A DNA stretch of 23,384 bases from NCBI GenBank assembly GCA_036506495.1, contig DASXRQ010000171.1, positions 1-23,384 of the forward strand, given 5' to 3'. Origin of the DNA: DASXRC01 sp036506495. GTDB taxonomy: Bacteria > Actinomycetota > Actinomycetes > Mycobacteriales > Micromonosporaceae. Shown one piece after another: positions 5,885-12,805 of the stretch. The notes beneath the pieces were generated by a model. That model saw only the letters and a list, made by a program, of their open reading frames with translations, was not told the origin of the DNA and ran no database searches. The position numbers were made by a program, and so were the translations under genes. Positions within the stretch are counted from its first letter, which is position 1. The number at the start of each line of letters is the position of its first letter.

Positions 5885-6865
5885 GTGCTCACGCCCGATG
5901 ATGTCGGCCAGCGGGTCGTGGTCCGCCGGGTCGTCGGCGTCCGCCATGGTCGCCCGCTCTACACGGACGCCATCGGCGAGCTGACCGAGCTGACCGAGAC
6001 CGATCTCAGCCTGGCGACCGGGCGCGGCCCGCTGCGCGTACCCCTGGCGGAAGTTCATCGGGCCAAGCGGGTGCCCGGCCGCCGGCGGCCGACCCGCGCG
6101 GAGGTCGCGGCCCTGGAGCTCGCCGCCGACGAGGCGTGGCCGGCGCCCGTGCGGGAGCGGCTCGGCGACTGGTGGCTGCGGGCGGCCGGCGGGTGGACCG
6201 GGCGGGCCAACTCGGCGCTACCGATCGGCGATCCGGGTCTGCCGCTGGCCGCGGCCGTCGACGCGGTCGAGCGGTGGTACGCCGCGCACGGCCTCCGCCC
6301 CCGCGTCAACATCCCGCTACCGCTGGCCGCCGCGGTGAACGCGGAACTCGACGCCCGCGGCTGGCTGACGGCGCCACCGGTGCTCGTGCAGACCGCGCCG
6401 CTGGCGACCGTCCTCGACGCGGTGCCGCAGCGGCCGGACCTGCCGCCGGTTCGTCTGGAGGCCGGACCGTCGCCGGAGTGGCTAGCGATCGCCGGCGGGC
6501 GCAAGGGCACCCCACCGGCCGCCGCGCGCCGCCTGCTCACCGACGTGGGCGAGGTGCGTTTCGCGCACGTGTACGCCGAGGAAGGGCCGCTCGTCGCCAT
6601 CGCCCGCGGCACGGTCACCGGTGGCGGGCGCTGGCTCGGCCTTGTTCTGGTCGAGGTCGTGCCGCCCGCCCGGCGGCGAGGGCTGGCGCGCCACGTCGTC
6701 CGGTCGTTGGCCGAGTGGGCGGCCGGGCGCGGCGCGACGGACGCGTTCCTCCAGGTGGAGGAGCACAACGTCGAAGCGGTGGCCCTCTACGCCCGGCTCG
6801 GCTTCACCACGCACCACCGCTACCTGACGAGGTCAGCGCCGGATGACGCGCCTCGGCTTGGCTGA
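5885..6865 (+). CDS. GNAT-family N-acetyltransferase with N-terminal SH3-like region
   Basis: 326 aa. The N-terminal DDVGQRVVVRRVVG...TDAIGELTEL...VRVPLAEVHRAKRVP is a small beta-rich module of about 60 residues seen in the actinobacterial Rv0428c-like acetyltransferases. The C-terminal third has the acetyl-CoA signature: VEVVPPARRRGLARHVVRSL (motif A with the R-x-x-G-x-A turn) and VEEHNVEAVALYARLGF. The acyl-CoA donor is expected from the family; the acceptor is unknown. I chose the GTG at 5885 because GGAGG lies 4 nt upstream and it gives the family N-terminus. The 3' end overlaps the convergent membrane-protein gene by 33 nt. There is no operon partner. Confidence 0.82.
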   Translation: MLTPDDVGQRVVVRRVVGVRHGRPLYTDAIGELTELTETDLSLATGRGPLRVPLAEVHRAKRVPGRRRPTRAEVAALELAADEAWPAPVRERLGDWWLRAAGGWTGRANSALPIGDPGLPLAAAVDAVERWYAAHGLRPRVNIPLPLAAAVNAELDARGWLTAPPVLVQTAPLATVLDAVPQRPDLPPVRLEAGPSPEWLAIAGGRKGTPPAAARRLLTDVGEVRFAHVYAEEGPLVAIARGTVTGGGRWLGLVLVEVVPPARRRGLARHVVRSLAEWAAGRGATDAFLQVEEHNVEAVALYARLGFTTHHRYLTRSAPDDAPRLG

Positions 6866-7297
6866 CCTGGTCTCGGCGTACCGCTGGAGGGAGCGCGACC
6901 GGTAGTCCCAACCGAACGCGGTCGCGATGAGAAAGCCGATGAGTGCGCCGCCGCCGGTGAACGCCGCGTACAGCCAGACCTGCGAGAAGAACACGCCGGC
7001 GCCGCCCTTGAACGGCGAGCTGCCGCTGATGAACGGTCCGACGAAGATGGTCAGCAGCAGGCCGCCCACCGCCGCGCCGGTCGATTCGGCCAGCCAGGCG
7101 CCGAGCGGGCGGCGCTGCCCCCACACGAACGCGACCACCGCGTAGAGCACGCCGATGGCGACCAGCATGGCCAGTGAGCTGCGGTCCTCCGCCTTGTCGG
7201 TGCCGTGGAAGCCGAACCGGGCGACCAGCCGCGCCACCACGTTGATCGCGAACAGGACGGCGCCCAGGATACTTATCCGCAGCCAACGCTCCCTCAT
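6833..7297 (-). CDS. Small integral membrane protein, four predicted helices
   Basis: 154 aa, not recognised as a named family. Hydrophobic stretches at about residues 7-25, 42-60, 74-92 and 106-128 suggest four membrane helices. A charged loop (FHGTDKAEDR) follows the first, and the C-terminal tail is basic (DYRSRSLQRYAETRSAKPRRVIRR). The ATG at 7297 has GGGAGG 6 nt upstream. It starts 30 nt after the stop of the vanW-family gene on the same strand and is probably in that operon. Its 3' end overlaps the acetyltransferase gene on the opposite strand. No function can be assigned. Confidence 0.75.
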   Translation of the reverse strand: MRERWLRISILGAVLFAINVVARLVARFGFHGTDKAEDRSSLAMLVAIGVLYAVVAFVWGQRRPLGAWLAESTGAAVGGLLLTIFVGPFISGSSPFKGGAGVFFSQVWLYAAFTGGGALIGFLIATAFGWDYRSRSLQRYAETRSAKPRRVIRR

Positions 7298-7327
7298 TCC
7301 GCGCCTCCCAGTCGCGCCAGGTCGGCC

Positions 7328-9028
7328 CTACGACGCCGGCGCCTTGCCGCAGATGTACTGGGGCTCCGCGTCGTACCGCCAGGTGAACTTCTCCCGCTTG
7401 ATCTCTTTACCGCCCTTGCGGAAGATGCGCCAGGCATCCTGCGTGAAACCCTCACTACCCTGCGTAGCGATGCACTTGGGATCGTCGTCGACGTAGATCT
7501 TCTGCGGCATCGTGACGTTCCGCCGGGCGCTCCACTCGGTGGTCACGCTGTCGTAGAACTTCGTGCTCCACATGGACACCGTGATCGTGCTCCTCGTGTA
7601 GGAGGTGTCGATGAGCACGCCGTACGGGGTGTTGTTGCGGAACTTGAGGTCCAGGTCCGGATAGAAGATCGTCGACTCGATCACGGCGGGGTACCGCGAG
7701 AAGTAGTACGAGTGGGGCTTGTGCTCGACGTCCTGCAGGCCGGCGTAGTACGCGGCGTTGAAGATCGTCGTGGTGAACTGCGAGGCGCCGCCGCCCACCC
7801 CGGGCACGAGCTTTCCGTCCAAGATGACCGGCGCGTCCTGGTAGCCCTCCGCGTACCCGCGGGGACCGGTGTGCCCGTTGAGCGAGAACGTCTCGCCCGG
7901 CTTGACGATCGCGCCGTCCACCTGCTTGGCGATCTGGACGATGTTCTGGCTGCGCGGGCTGCTCAGTCCGCCGGTGAAGTGCGTGGTGAACGACGAGACC
8001 TGCTCGGTGATGCCGAGCTTGGTCAGGTCCTCGGCGGTGGTCTTCGGTTCGACGGTCACGAGCCGCGCGTGGACCGAGCGGCCGGCCGACTTCGGCAGCA
8101 CCTCGAGCAGGTCGCTGCTCAGCTTGGCGGTGTCCACGAGCCGTCCGCCGGTGGAGGCGAGCACCTTTGGCGTACCGCCGGCCGTGCTGATCCTGGCCTC
8201 CCTGGGCATCGTCTCGATGTTTTCGAGCTGCCGCGCGATCGCGGCACGCAGCTTCCCCGCGTCGACCCGGGGCTTGATCTCGCCCCGGGCGTCCGCGGTC
8301 AGCACGAGGCTCTTGGCGATCGCGGCCGGTCCGACGACGAGCGTGCCTGCGGGAGTGTTGACGACGACCGGCGCGGCCACCGCCGGCCGGGCCAGCTCGG
8401 ACAGCAACCGATCGACGTCCGCAGCGGTGGTCACCGGCTCGATGTTCGCCAGCGGCACGTCCACCTGCCCGGTGCGCAGCCAGCCCTTGGTGATCGCTCC
8501 GACCGCGGCCGCCTGGGTCACCCGTCGCCCGGCCTTCGGGTACGTCGGCTTCGGCGTCGTGCCGTCGAACGTGATCGCCGGCAGCACCATCGTCTGGCCG
8601 GCCTTGTCCGCGATCGGCTTCAATGCCGCGGTCAGCTTCTCACCGTCGACGGTGACCACCGGGTCCACCTCGTGGCCGCCGAAGAGCCCGGCGATGGGGT
8701 TGCGACCCGCGTTCGCCGCGGCGTTCGCGGTCGCATCGAGGTCGACGGACAGCCCGACGTCCGCCGGCTTGAGCTGTGTCCGCTGCGCGCCGACGCGTAC
8801 CGTCACCGGCTGACGCTCGCGGTCGGCCAACCCCGCCCGGAGCGTCGCGACCGCCTCGGCACGGTCCTTGCCGCCGAGGTCGATGCCCAGCACGGTGGTG
8901 CCGCGCGGGATATCGCCGGCGTACGCGACGGCCGCGCCGACACCGAGCGTCGCGGCCAACGCCGCGAGCGTGGTGGCGGCGGCCAGCGCGATGCGTCGGT
9001 GGGCGCGCAGGACCGGGGGAATACGCAT
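7328..9028 (-). CDS. VanW-family cell-envelope protein with peptidoglycan-binding-like repeats
   Basis: About 566 aa. The N-terminus is a basic segment (LRAHRR) followed by one long hydrophobic helix (IALAAATTLAALAATLGVGAAVAYA), a signal anchor, so the body is expected outside the membrane. Two PG_binding_4-type repeats follow (about residues 50-170 and 200-320; the first opens with RGTTVLGIDLGGK). The VanW domain lies at about 350-480 (KPGETFSLNGHTGPRGYAEGY and PGVGGGASQFTTTIFNAAYYAGL). The tail has two cysteines (DPKCIATQG, YICGKA) that could form a disulfide. VanW proteins occur in glycopeptide-resistance clusters and in many actinomycete cell-wall loci; their activity is undefined. No vancomycin-resistance genes are nearby. 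The ATG at 9028 has GGAAG 6 nt upstream; an ATG at 9049 is an alternative start. Confidence 0.85.
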   Translation of the reverse strand: MRIPPVLRAHRRIALAAATTLAALAATLGVGAAVAYAGDIPRGTTVLGIDLGGKDRAEAVATLRAGLADRERQPVTVRVGAQRTQLKPADVGLSVDLDATANAAANAGRNPIAGLFGGHEVDPVVTVDGEKLTAALKPIADKAGQTMVLPAITFDGTTPKPTYPKAGRRVTQAAAVGAITKGWLRTGQVDVPLANIEPVTTAADVDRLLSELARPAVAAPVVVNTPAGTLVVGPAAIAKSLVLTADARGEIKPRVDAGKLRAAIARQLENIETMPREARISTAGGTPKVLASTGGRLVDTAKLSSDLLEVLPKSAGRSVHARLVTVEPKTTAEDLTKLGITEQVSSFTTHFTGGLSSPRSQNIVQIAKQVDGAIVKPGETFSLNGHTGPRGYAEGYQDAPVILDGKLVPGVGGGASQFTTTIFNAAYYAGLQDVEHKPHSYYFSRYPAVIESTIFYPDLDLKFRNNTPYGVLIDTSYTRSTITVSMWSTKFYDSVTTEWSARRNVTMPQKIYVDDDPKCIATQGSEGFTQDAWRIFRKGGKEIKREKFTWRYDAEPQYICGKAPAS

Positions 9029-9127
9029 GCGAGACTTCCGCGGGATCATGTGGGGGCGGCGAGATCGACTACCGATGGTACGAGGCAGGCGGTCCGTCAC
9101 CCAAGCGCATCGCGGGCAAATGCGACA

Positions 9128-9155
9128 TAGCTAACCCCCTCAGCACCATGGTCAA
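9128..9155 (-). promoter_or_regulatory. Candidate promoter of the vanW-family gene
   Basis: On the minus strand TTGACC (plus 9150-9155) matches the -35 consensus at five of six bases. It is followed 16 nt later by TAGCTA (9128-9133) as a possible -10. This would leave a leader of about 90 nt before the ATG at 9028. The -10 is imperfect because its last base is A. Confidence 0.4.
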
Positions 9156-9217
9156 CACAACTACATGGACCTTGGCGCCTCAACTCGAGCCGAGGCCGCA
9201 GTCTCCATAGAGTTGTG
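9156..9217. terminator. Imperfect inverted repeat between mshB operon end and vanW promoter
   Basis: The arms CACAACTACATGGA (9156-9169) and TCCATAGAGTTGTG (9204-9217) match at 12 of 14 positions. Inside them GCCTC and GAGGC form a second stem. The element sits 6 nt beyond the stop of the minus-strand membrane gene and directly abuts the candidate -35 of the vanW gene. It is a plausible terminator separating the two transcription units, though there is no clear T-tract. Confidence 0.45.
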
Positions 9218-9222
9218 ATGAT

Positions 9223-9711
9223 CTAGGGGCGACGTCCGACGCCGAGGCCCAGGTCTGGCGGGTGCCGGCCCAGAATCAGTCGGGATGCCCCGATTGCGAA
9301 GGCGACGCTCCCGGCGAGCGTCGTGGTGATCCCGACCCAGTTGTTCCCGGTGAGCAGCAGGTCGCCCTCGGCCGTTTGGCCCGAGGCGGGCAGGAACACC
9401 GCGAACCAGGCCAAGGCCGGCAGGGCGACCGCCCACCGCCGCCCGGTGACGGCATAGGTGAACCATACCAGCGTGAGGTTGCCCAACACCGCCAACAGCA
9501 CGGACACGCCGACCAGCACCGTGCCGATCCGCAGCGGGACCAGAAACACCTCAAGGACCCCGCTGGCCACCGCCGCCACGACGGCGACGAGCAGGCCCAA
9601 CAGGCGCAGAATCAGGTCGTTCCGTCGGGCCGGCTCGGCGCCCGGACCCGGTTCGGAGCGGCCCGGACCGGTGGCAGCCGGGCCGATCACAACGGCGTCC
9701 GGTGTCGTCAC
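9223..9711 (-). CDS. Conserved membrane protein coupled to mshB
   Basis: 162 aa with a Pro/Gly-rich cytoplasmic N-terminus (PAATGPGRSEPGPGAEPARR). Four hydrophobic segments follow: LILRLLGLLVAVVAAVASGV, VPLRIGTVLVGVSVLLAVLG, WAVALPALAWFAVFLP and GITTTLAGSVAFAIGASRLI. The start is the GTG at 9711, overlapping the mshB TGA as GTGA, so translation is likely coupled. In mycobacteria a small membrane protein (the Rv1171 position) also follows mshB, which supports orthology by context. It may belong to the DUF6113 family (from memory, not checked). Function unknown; the conserved coupling suggests, but does not show, a link to mycothiol or envelope functions. Confidence 0.78.
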   Translation of the reverse strand: MTTPDAVVIGPAATGPGRSEPGPGAEPARRNDLILRLLGLLVAVVAAVASGVLEVFLVPLRIGTVLVGVSVLLAVLGNLTLVWFTYAVTGRRWAVALPALAWFAVFLPASGQTAEGDLLLTGNNWVGITTTLAGSVAFAIGASRLILGRHPPDLGLGVGRRP

Positions 9712-10586
9712 TTCGTCGCCGGTACGCCGGCGAACAGGTCGCTCTCCCACCCGTACGGCCCCTCGCCGGATCCCTTCTCGCCGACCGCGAGGGTGTAGTA
9801 CTCCACGCCCATGAACTCGCTACCGAAGTTGGCGGCCATCGAGTAGAGCCAGGAGTCGGCCGGAATCTGTGTCGCGTGCGCGCGCAGCGCGGCGGTCTTC
9901 GCCTCATGCTGGTCGGTCGCGTCGATGCGCGCCGCGACCTCGGTGTCCGGCGTGCCGAACGGAAAGTCGTCGACGTGTTCGATGCCGGCGAACGGGTTGT
10001 CGGCGGACTCACCGAACGCGGTGATCCCGGCCTCGAGCACGCTCTTCGGGATCGTCGCCCAGTAGATCTTCGCGGGACCGAAGCCCTCGGCGGCCGCCAG
10101 TTCCGAGGCGCGCATGGCCACGCGGTGCGACTGGATGTGGTCCGGGTGCCCATAGAACCCGTTCTCGTCGTAGGTCACGACGATCTGCGGACGCACCTCT
10201 CGCATGATCTCGAGCAGGTGGCGGGACGCATCATCCAGGTCGGCCCGCCAGAAGCAGCGGGGGTGCTCGTTCGCGGGCGTACCCATCATGCCGGAGTCCC
10301 GGAACCGACCGGCACCGCCGAGAAAGCGGTGGTCGGACACGCCCAAGGCTTCGCAGGCCGCGGCCAGCTCCGCGATGCGGTACCCGCCCAGTTGGTCGGC
10401 CTCGAACGCGGCGAGCAGGGCCAACTCCGGGACGTGGATCTCGCCTTCCTCGCCGAGCGTGCAGGTGACGAGCGTGACGTGCGCGCCGGCGGCCGCGTAA
10501 TACGCCATGGTGGCGCCCGTGGTGATCGCTTCGTCGTCCGGGTGCGCGTGCACGAAGAGGATCCGACGGGCGGCGGAAATCGTCAC
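9708..10586 (-). CDS. mshB: MshB, GlcNAc-Ins deacetylase of mycothiol synthesis
   Basis: Zn-dependent LmbE/PIG-L-type deacetylase, about 292 aa. It removes acetate from GlcNAc-inositol to give GlcN-Ins, the second committed step to mycothiol. Metal and catalytic motifs are present: HAHPDDEAITTG near the N-terminus (zinc ligands His15 and Asp18, general-base Asp17 by analogy with the M. tuberculosis enzyme) and YGHPDHIQSH, which supplies the third zinc ligand. GGAGRFRDSGMMGTP distinguishes MshB from its paralogue Mca, the mycothiol conjugate amidase. A GTG at 10586 gives VTISAARRILFVHAHPDD; GTG at 10595 is equally possible, and the Shine-Dalgarno is weak (GAGTGA). It overlaps the downstream membrane gene by 4 nt and is divergent from the S9-like gene. 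Confidence 0.92.
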   Translation of the reverse strand: MTISAARRILFVHAHPDDEAITTGATMAYYAAAGAHVTLVTCTLGEEGEIHVPELALLAAFEADQLGGYRIAELAAACEALGVSDHRFLGGAGRFRDSGMMGTPANEHPRCFWRADLDDASRHLLEIMREVRPQIVVTYDENGFYGHPDHIQSHRVAMRASELAAAEGFGPAKIYWATIPKSVLEAGITAFGESADNPFAGIEHVDDFPFGTPDTEVAARIDATDQHEAKTAALRAHATQIPADSWLYSMAANFGSEFMGVEYYTLAVGEKGSGEGPYGWESDLFAGVPATK

Positions 10587-10696
10587 GCCGATCACTCTAC
10601 GCCGGCCGATGATCACGACGATCAGGGACATACCGGCTGCACAAACATGGTCCGATTCGCTCGCGGAATGTCCGCGGAGGCGTCACGATCGCTGGC

Positions 10697-12742
10697 GTGG
10701 AGTATCCCGAACTCGCCTGGCGTACGCACCGATTCACGGCCGGCGCGCCGTGGGCCGTGACGATCTCCTCGGACGGTGCCCGGGTAATGTTCCTGCGGGC
10801 GGCGGGGCCGGACGACCCGGCGGACCGAGTGTGGGTCCTCGACCCCGCCACCGGTGCCGAGCGGCTCGTCGCCGACCCGGCCCGACTGGGCGGATCCGGC
10901 ATCGACCGGTACGCGACCGACTCCCGCGCCCGCGTGGCGGCGCTGACCGTCGGCGGGCGCCTGTTCGGGGCCAACGTGCCGACCGGCGAGGTCGTCGAGC
11001 TGCCGGTCGCGGCGGCGCCGACGGACGCGCGGCCGGATCCGACCGGTCGACGGATCGCGTACGTGGCCGGCGGCGCCCTGCATGTCGTCGGGTCGGAGGG
11101 CAGGGACAGCATGCTCGCCGGCGAGAGCGCGGACGGCCTGCGGATCAGCTGGGGTGTGGCGGAACCGCAGGCGGCAATCCACTTCGGCCGCACCCGCGGA
11201 TATTGGTGGGCCCCGGACGGGGACTCCATCCTCGCCGCCCGGGTGGATCAGACCCGGGTCGAGCCGGGACCGGCCGCGGGCGGTCCTGCGGCCGGGGCGC
11301 TCACGGCCGAGGTCACCCTGCACCTGCTCGACCTGGATGGCGGCTGGGTCGACGTGCACTGGGACCGCGAGACGTACCCGTACCTGGTCGCCGTGGACTG
11401 GTCCGCCGACGGCGGCCCCGGCGGGCCGCTGATCACCGTCCTGCGCCGGCTGCAGCAACACGGCCTCGTGCTTTCGGTCGACCCGCGCACCGGCGAGACG
11501 CAGGTGCACGCCGAACTCGCCGACCCGCGGTGGGTGGAGCCCATCGCGGGTACCCCACGCCACCTCGCCGATGGCCGGGTGTTGGTCGGCGGGGAGCTGG
11601 CCCACGACGGGTACGACTCCCGCTGCCTGTTCGCGGACGGCACGCTGCTGACCCCGCCCGGGCTGTACGTACGGCGCGTGGTCGGCCTGATCGGCGGCGT
11701 CGACCCGGCCGGCGTCGACCGGCTCGGCGGCGGCGGCCGGGCCGGCGGCGGCCGGGACCTGCTCGTGGAGGCGACCGAGGGCGAGCCCAGCGAGCAACAC
11801 CTCTACCGGGTCCGCACGGCGATCGGCGCGATCGGCGTTGACGCCCGCCGGCTCACCGGGGCGCCCGGCTGGCACACCGCGGCCGTCGGCGGCGGGCTCG
11901 TCGCGATCGGAGCGGAGTCGCTCGACCACGCCGGTACGCAGTGGTCGATTTGGCGGGGCGACACCCAGCTCGCGACGATTCCCTCGTACGCCCCGATGCC
12001 GCCGTACGCGCCGAGGCCCGGCCTGACCCGGGTGACCGACCGCCGGCTGCCGGCCGCCGTCCTCTACCCGAGCCAGCACATGGCCGGCCGCCGGCTGCCC
12101 GTGCTCGTGGACGTGTACGGCGTGCCGGGCCGGCAGGAGGTGCGGGCGGCGCGCGACGCGTGGCTGGAGCGGCAGTGGTTGGCCGACGCCGGGTTCGCGG
12201 TGGTCGTCGTGGACAACCGCGGTACGCCGGGTGTGGCGCCCTCGTTCGAGAAGGTTGTCCACCGCCGGCTGGCCGACGTGGCGCTCGCCGACCAGGTGGA
12301 GGCGCTGGCCGCGCTCGCCGAGAAGCATCCCGACCTCGACCTGTCACGGGTCGGCGTACGCGGTCGTGGGCTCGGCGGCTGGCTGGCCGCGTTGGCGGTG
12401 CTGCGCCGACCGGACGCCTACCGGTGCGGGGTCGCCGAGTCGCCGGTGACCGACTGGGTACGGTACGACGCGGCGTACAGCGAGCGGTATCTCGGCCTGC
12501 CCGACGACGGCACCGATGTGTACGCCCACCACTCACTCGTCGAGGTGGCCGCCGAGCCGCCTCTCCACGCCGACGACGCGCGCCCGTTGCTGATCGTCGA
12601 CCCGGTCGACGACGAGCACGGCCTGTCGGCGGCGCTGCGGGCGACGGGGCGGCCGCACGAGCTGTTCGCCACCCCCGCTGAGGGCGGAGCCGCCGTGCTC
12701 AGGCGCGAGCTGGATTTCCTGCGGGCCCAGCTGGGCGGGTAA
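10697..12742 (+). CDS. S9/DPP-IV-like protein with degenerate active site (probable pseudo-peptidase)
   Basis: 681 aa, no signal peptide. The fold is recognisable: an N-terminal WAVTISSDGARVMFLRA propeller start, GRTRGYWWAPDGDSILAARVD, VDVHWDRETYPYLVAVDWS, and a C-terminal alpha/beta-hydrolase with VVVVDNRGTPG, LADVALADQVEAL and SPVTDWVRYDAAYSERYLG. Active-site differences are striking. The nucleophile elbow G-W-S-F-G-G-Y of active relatives reads G-R-G-L-G-G-W here (Gly558 in place of Ser). The segment carrying the catalytic His before the last helix is missing (FATPAEGGAAVLRRELDFL). Only the Asp (D638/D639) remains. The double Glu that binds the peptide N-terminus (A-A-E-E in relatives) is A-A-I161-H162. 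The ORF is intact, so this reads as a pseudoenzyme, not decay. A Gly-rich insert lies at about 335-355. The GTG start has only a distant GGAGG. Confidence 0.82.
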   Translation: MEYPELAWRTHRFTAGAPWAVTISSDGARVMFLRAAGPDDPADRVWVLDPATGAERLVADPARLGGSGIDRYATDSRARVAALTVGGRLFGANVPTGEVVELPVAAAPTDARPDPTGRRIAYVAGGALHVVGSEGRDSMLAGESADGLRISWGVAEPQAAIHFGRTRGYWWAPDGDSILAARVDQTRVEPGPAAGGPAAGALTAEVTLHLLDLDGGWVDVHWDRETYPYLVAVDWSADGGPGGPLITVLRRLQQHGLVLSVDPRTGETQVHAELADPRWVEPIAGTPRHLADGRVLVGGELAHDGYDSRCLFADGTLLTPPGLYVRRVVGLIGGVDPAGVDRLGGGGRAGGGRDLLVEATEGEPSEQHLYRVRTAIGAIGVDARRLTGAPGWHTAAVGGGLVAIGAESLDHAGTQWSIWRGDTQLATIPSYAPMPPYAPRPGLTRVTDRRLPAAVLYPSQHMAGRRLPVLVDVYGVPGRQEVRAARDAWLERQWLADAGFAVVVVDNRGTPGVAPSFEKVVHRRLADVALADQVEALAALAEKHPDLDLSRVGVRGRGLGGWLAALAVLRRPDAYRCGVAESPVTDWVRYDAAYSERYLGLPDDGTDVYAHHSLVEVAAEPPLHADDARPLLIVDPVDDEHGLSAALRATGRPHELFATPAEGGAAVLRRELDFLRAQLGG

Positions 12743-12748
12743 CGCGAT

Positions 12749-12785
12749 GCGGGGCCGGCCAGCCCCCGTGGCTGGCCGGCCCCGC
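12749..12785. terminator. Perfect 16-bp GC hairpin, bidirectional terminator
   Basis: The arms at 12749-12764 and 12770-12785 (core GGGGCCGGCCAGCC paired with GGCTGGCCGGCCCC) are exactly complementary around a 5-nt loop. It lies 7 nt past the stop of the S9-like gene and 20 nt short of the stop of the convergent substrate-binding protein gene. There is no T-tract, as is common in actinomycetes. Confidence 0.85.
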
Positions 12786-12805
12786 CGAGCCGCGTCACTA
12801 GATCA

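Noticed and set aside
5352..6058. Extension of the dapC frame to 5627 and of the ferredoxin frame to 6058
   Set aside because: The dapC extension runs inside the ferredoxin gene in another frame and has no homologous look. The ferredoxin extension overlaps the divergent acetyltransferase; the GTG at 5674 with GAGAGGA gives the family N-terminus.
7328..9028. A vancomycin-resistance locus
   Set aside because: VanW-domain proteins are common in actinomycetes, and no vanH/A/X/S/R-type genes are in the window.
7205..9130. A 641-codon open frame on the plus strand across the vanW-family gene
   Set aside because: It lies antisense to a gene with clear VanW and peptidoglycan-binding motifs. Its translation is rich in Arg, Gly, Asp and His, as expected for a high-GC shadow frame, and has no recognisable domain.
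10622..12328. A 568-codon open frame on the minus strand across the S9-like gene
   Set aside because: Shadow of the plus-strand gene: low-complexity composition, no motifs, and the plus frame shows a recognisable propeller and hydrolase domain.
12749..12785. An insertion-sequence terminal repeat at the strong hairpin
   Set aside because: There is only one copy, no transposase and no target duplication; its place between two convergent stops is fully explained by a terminator.
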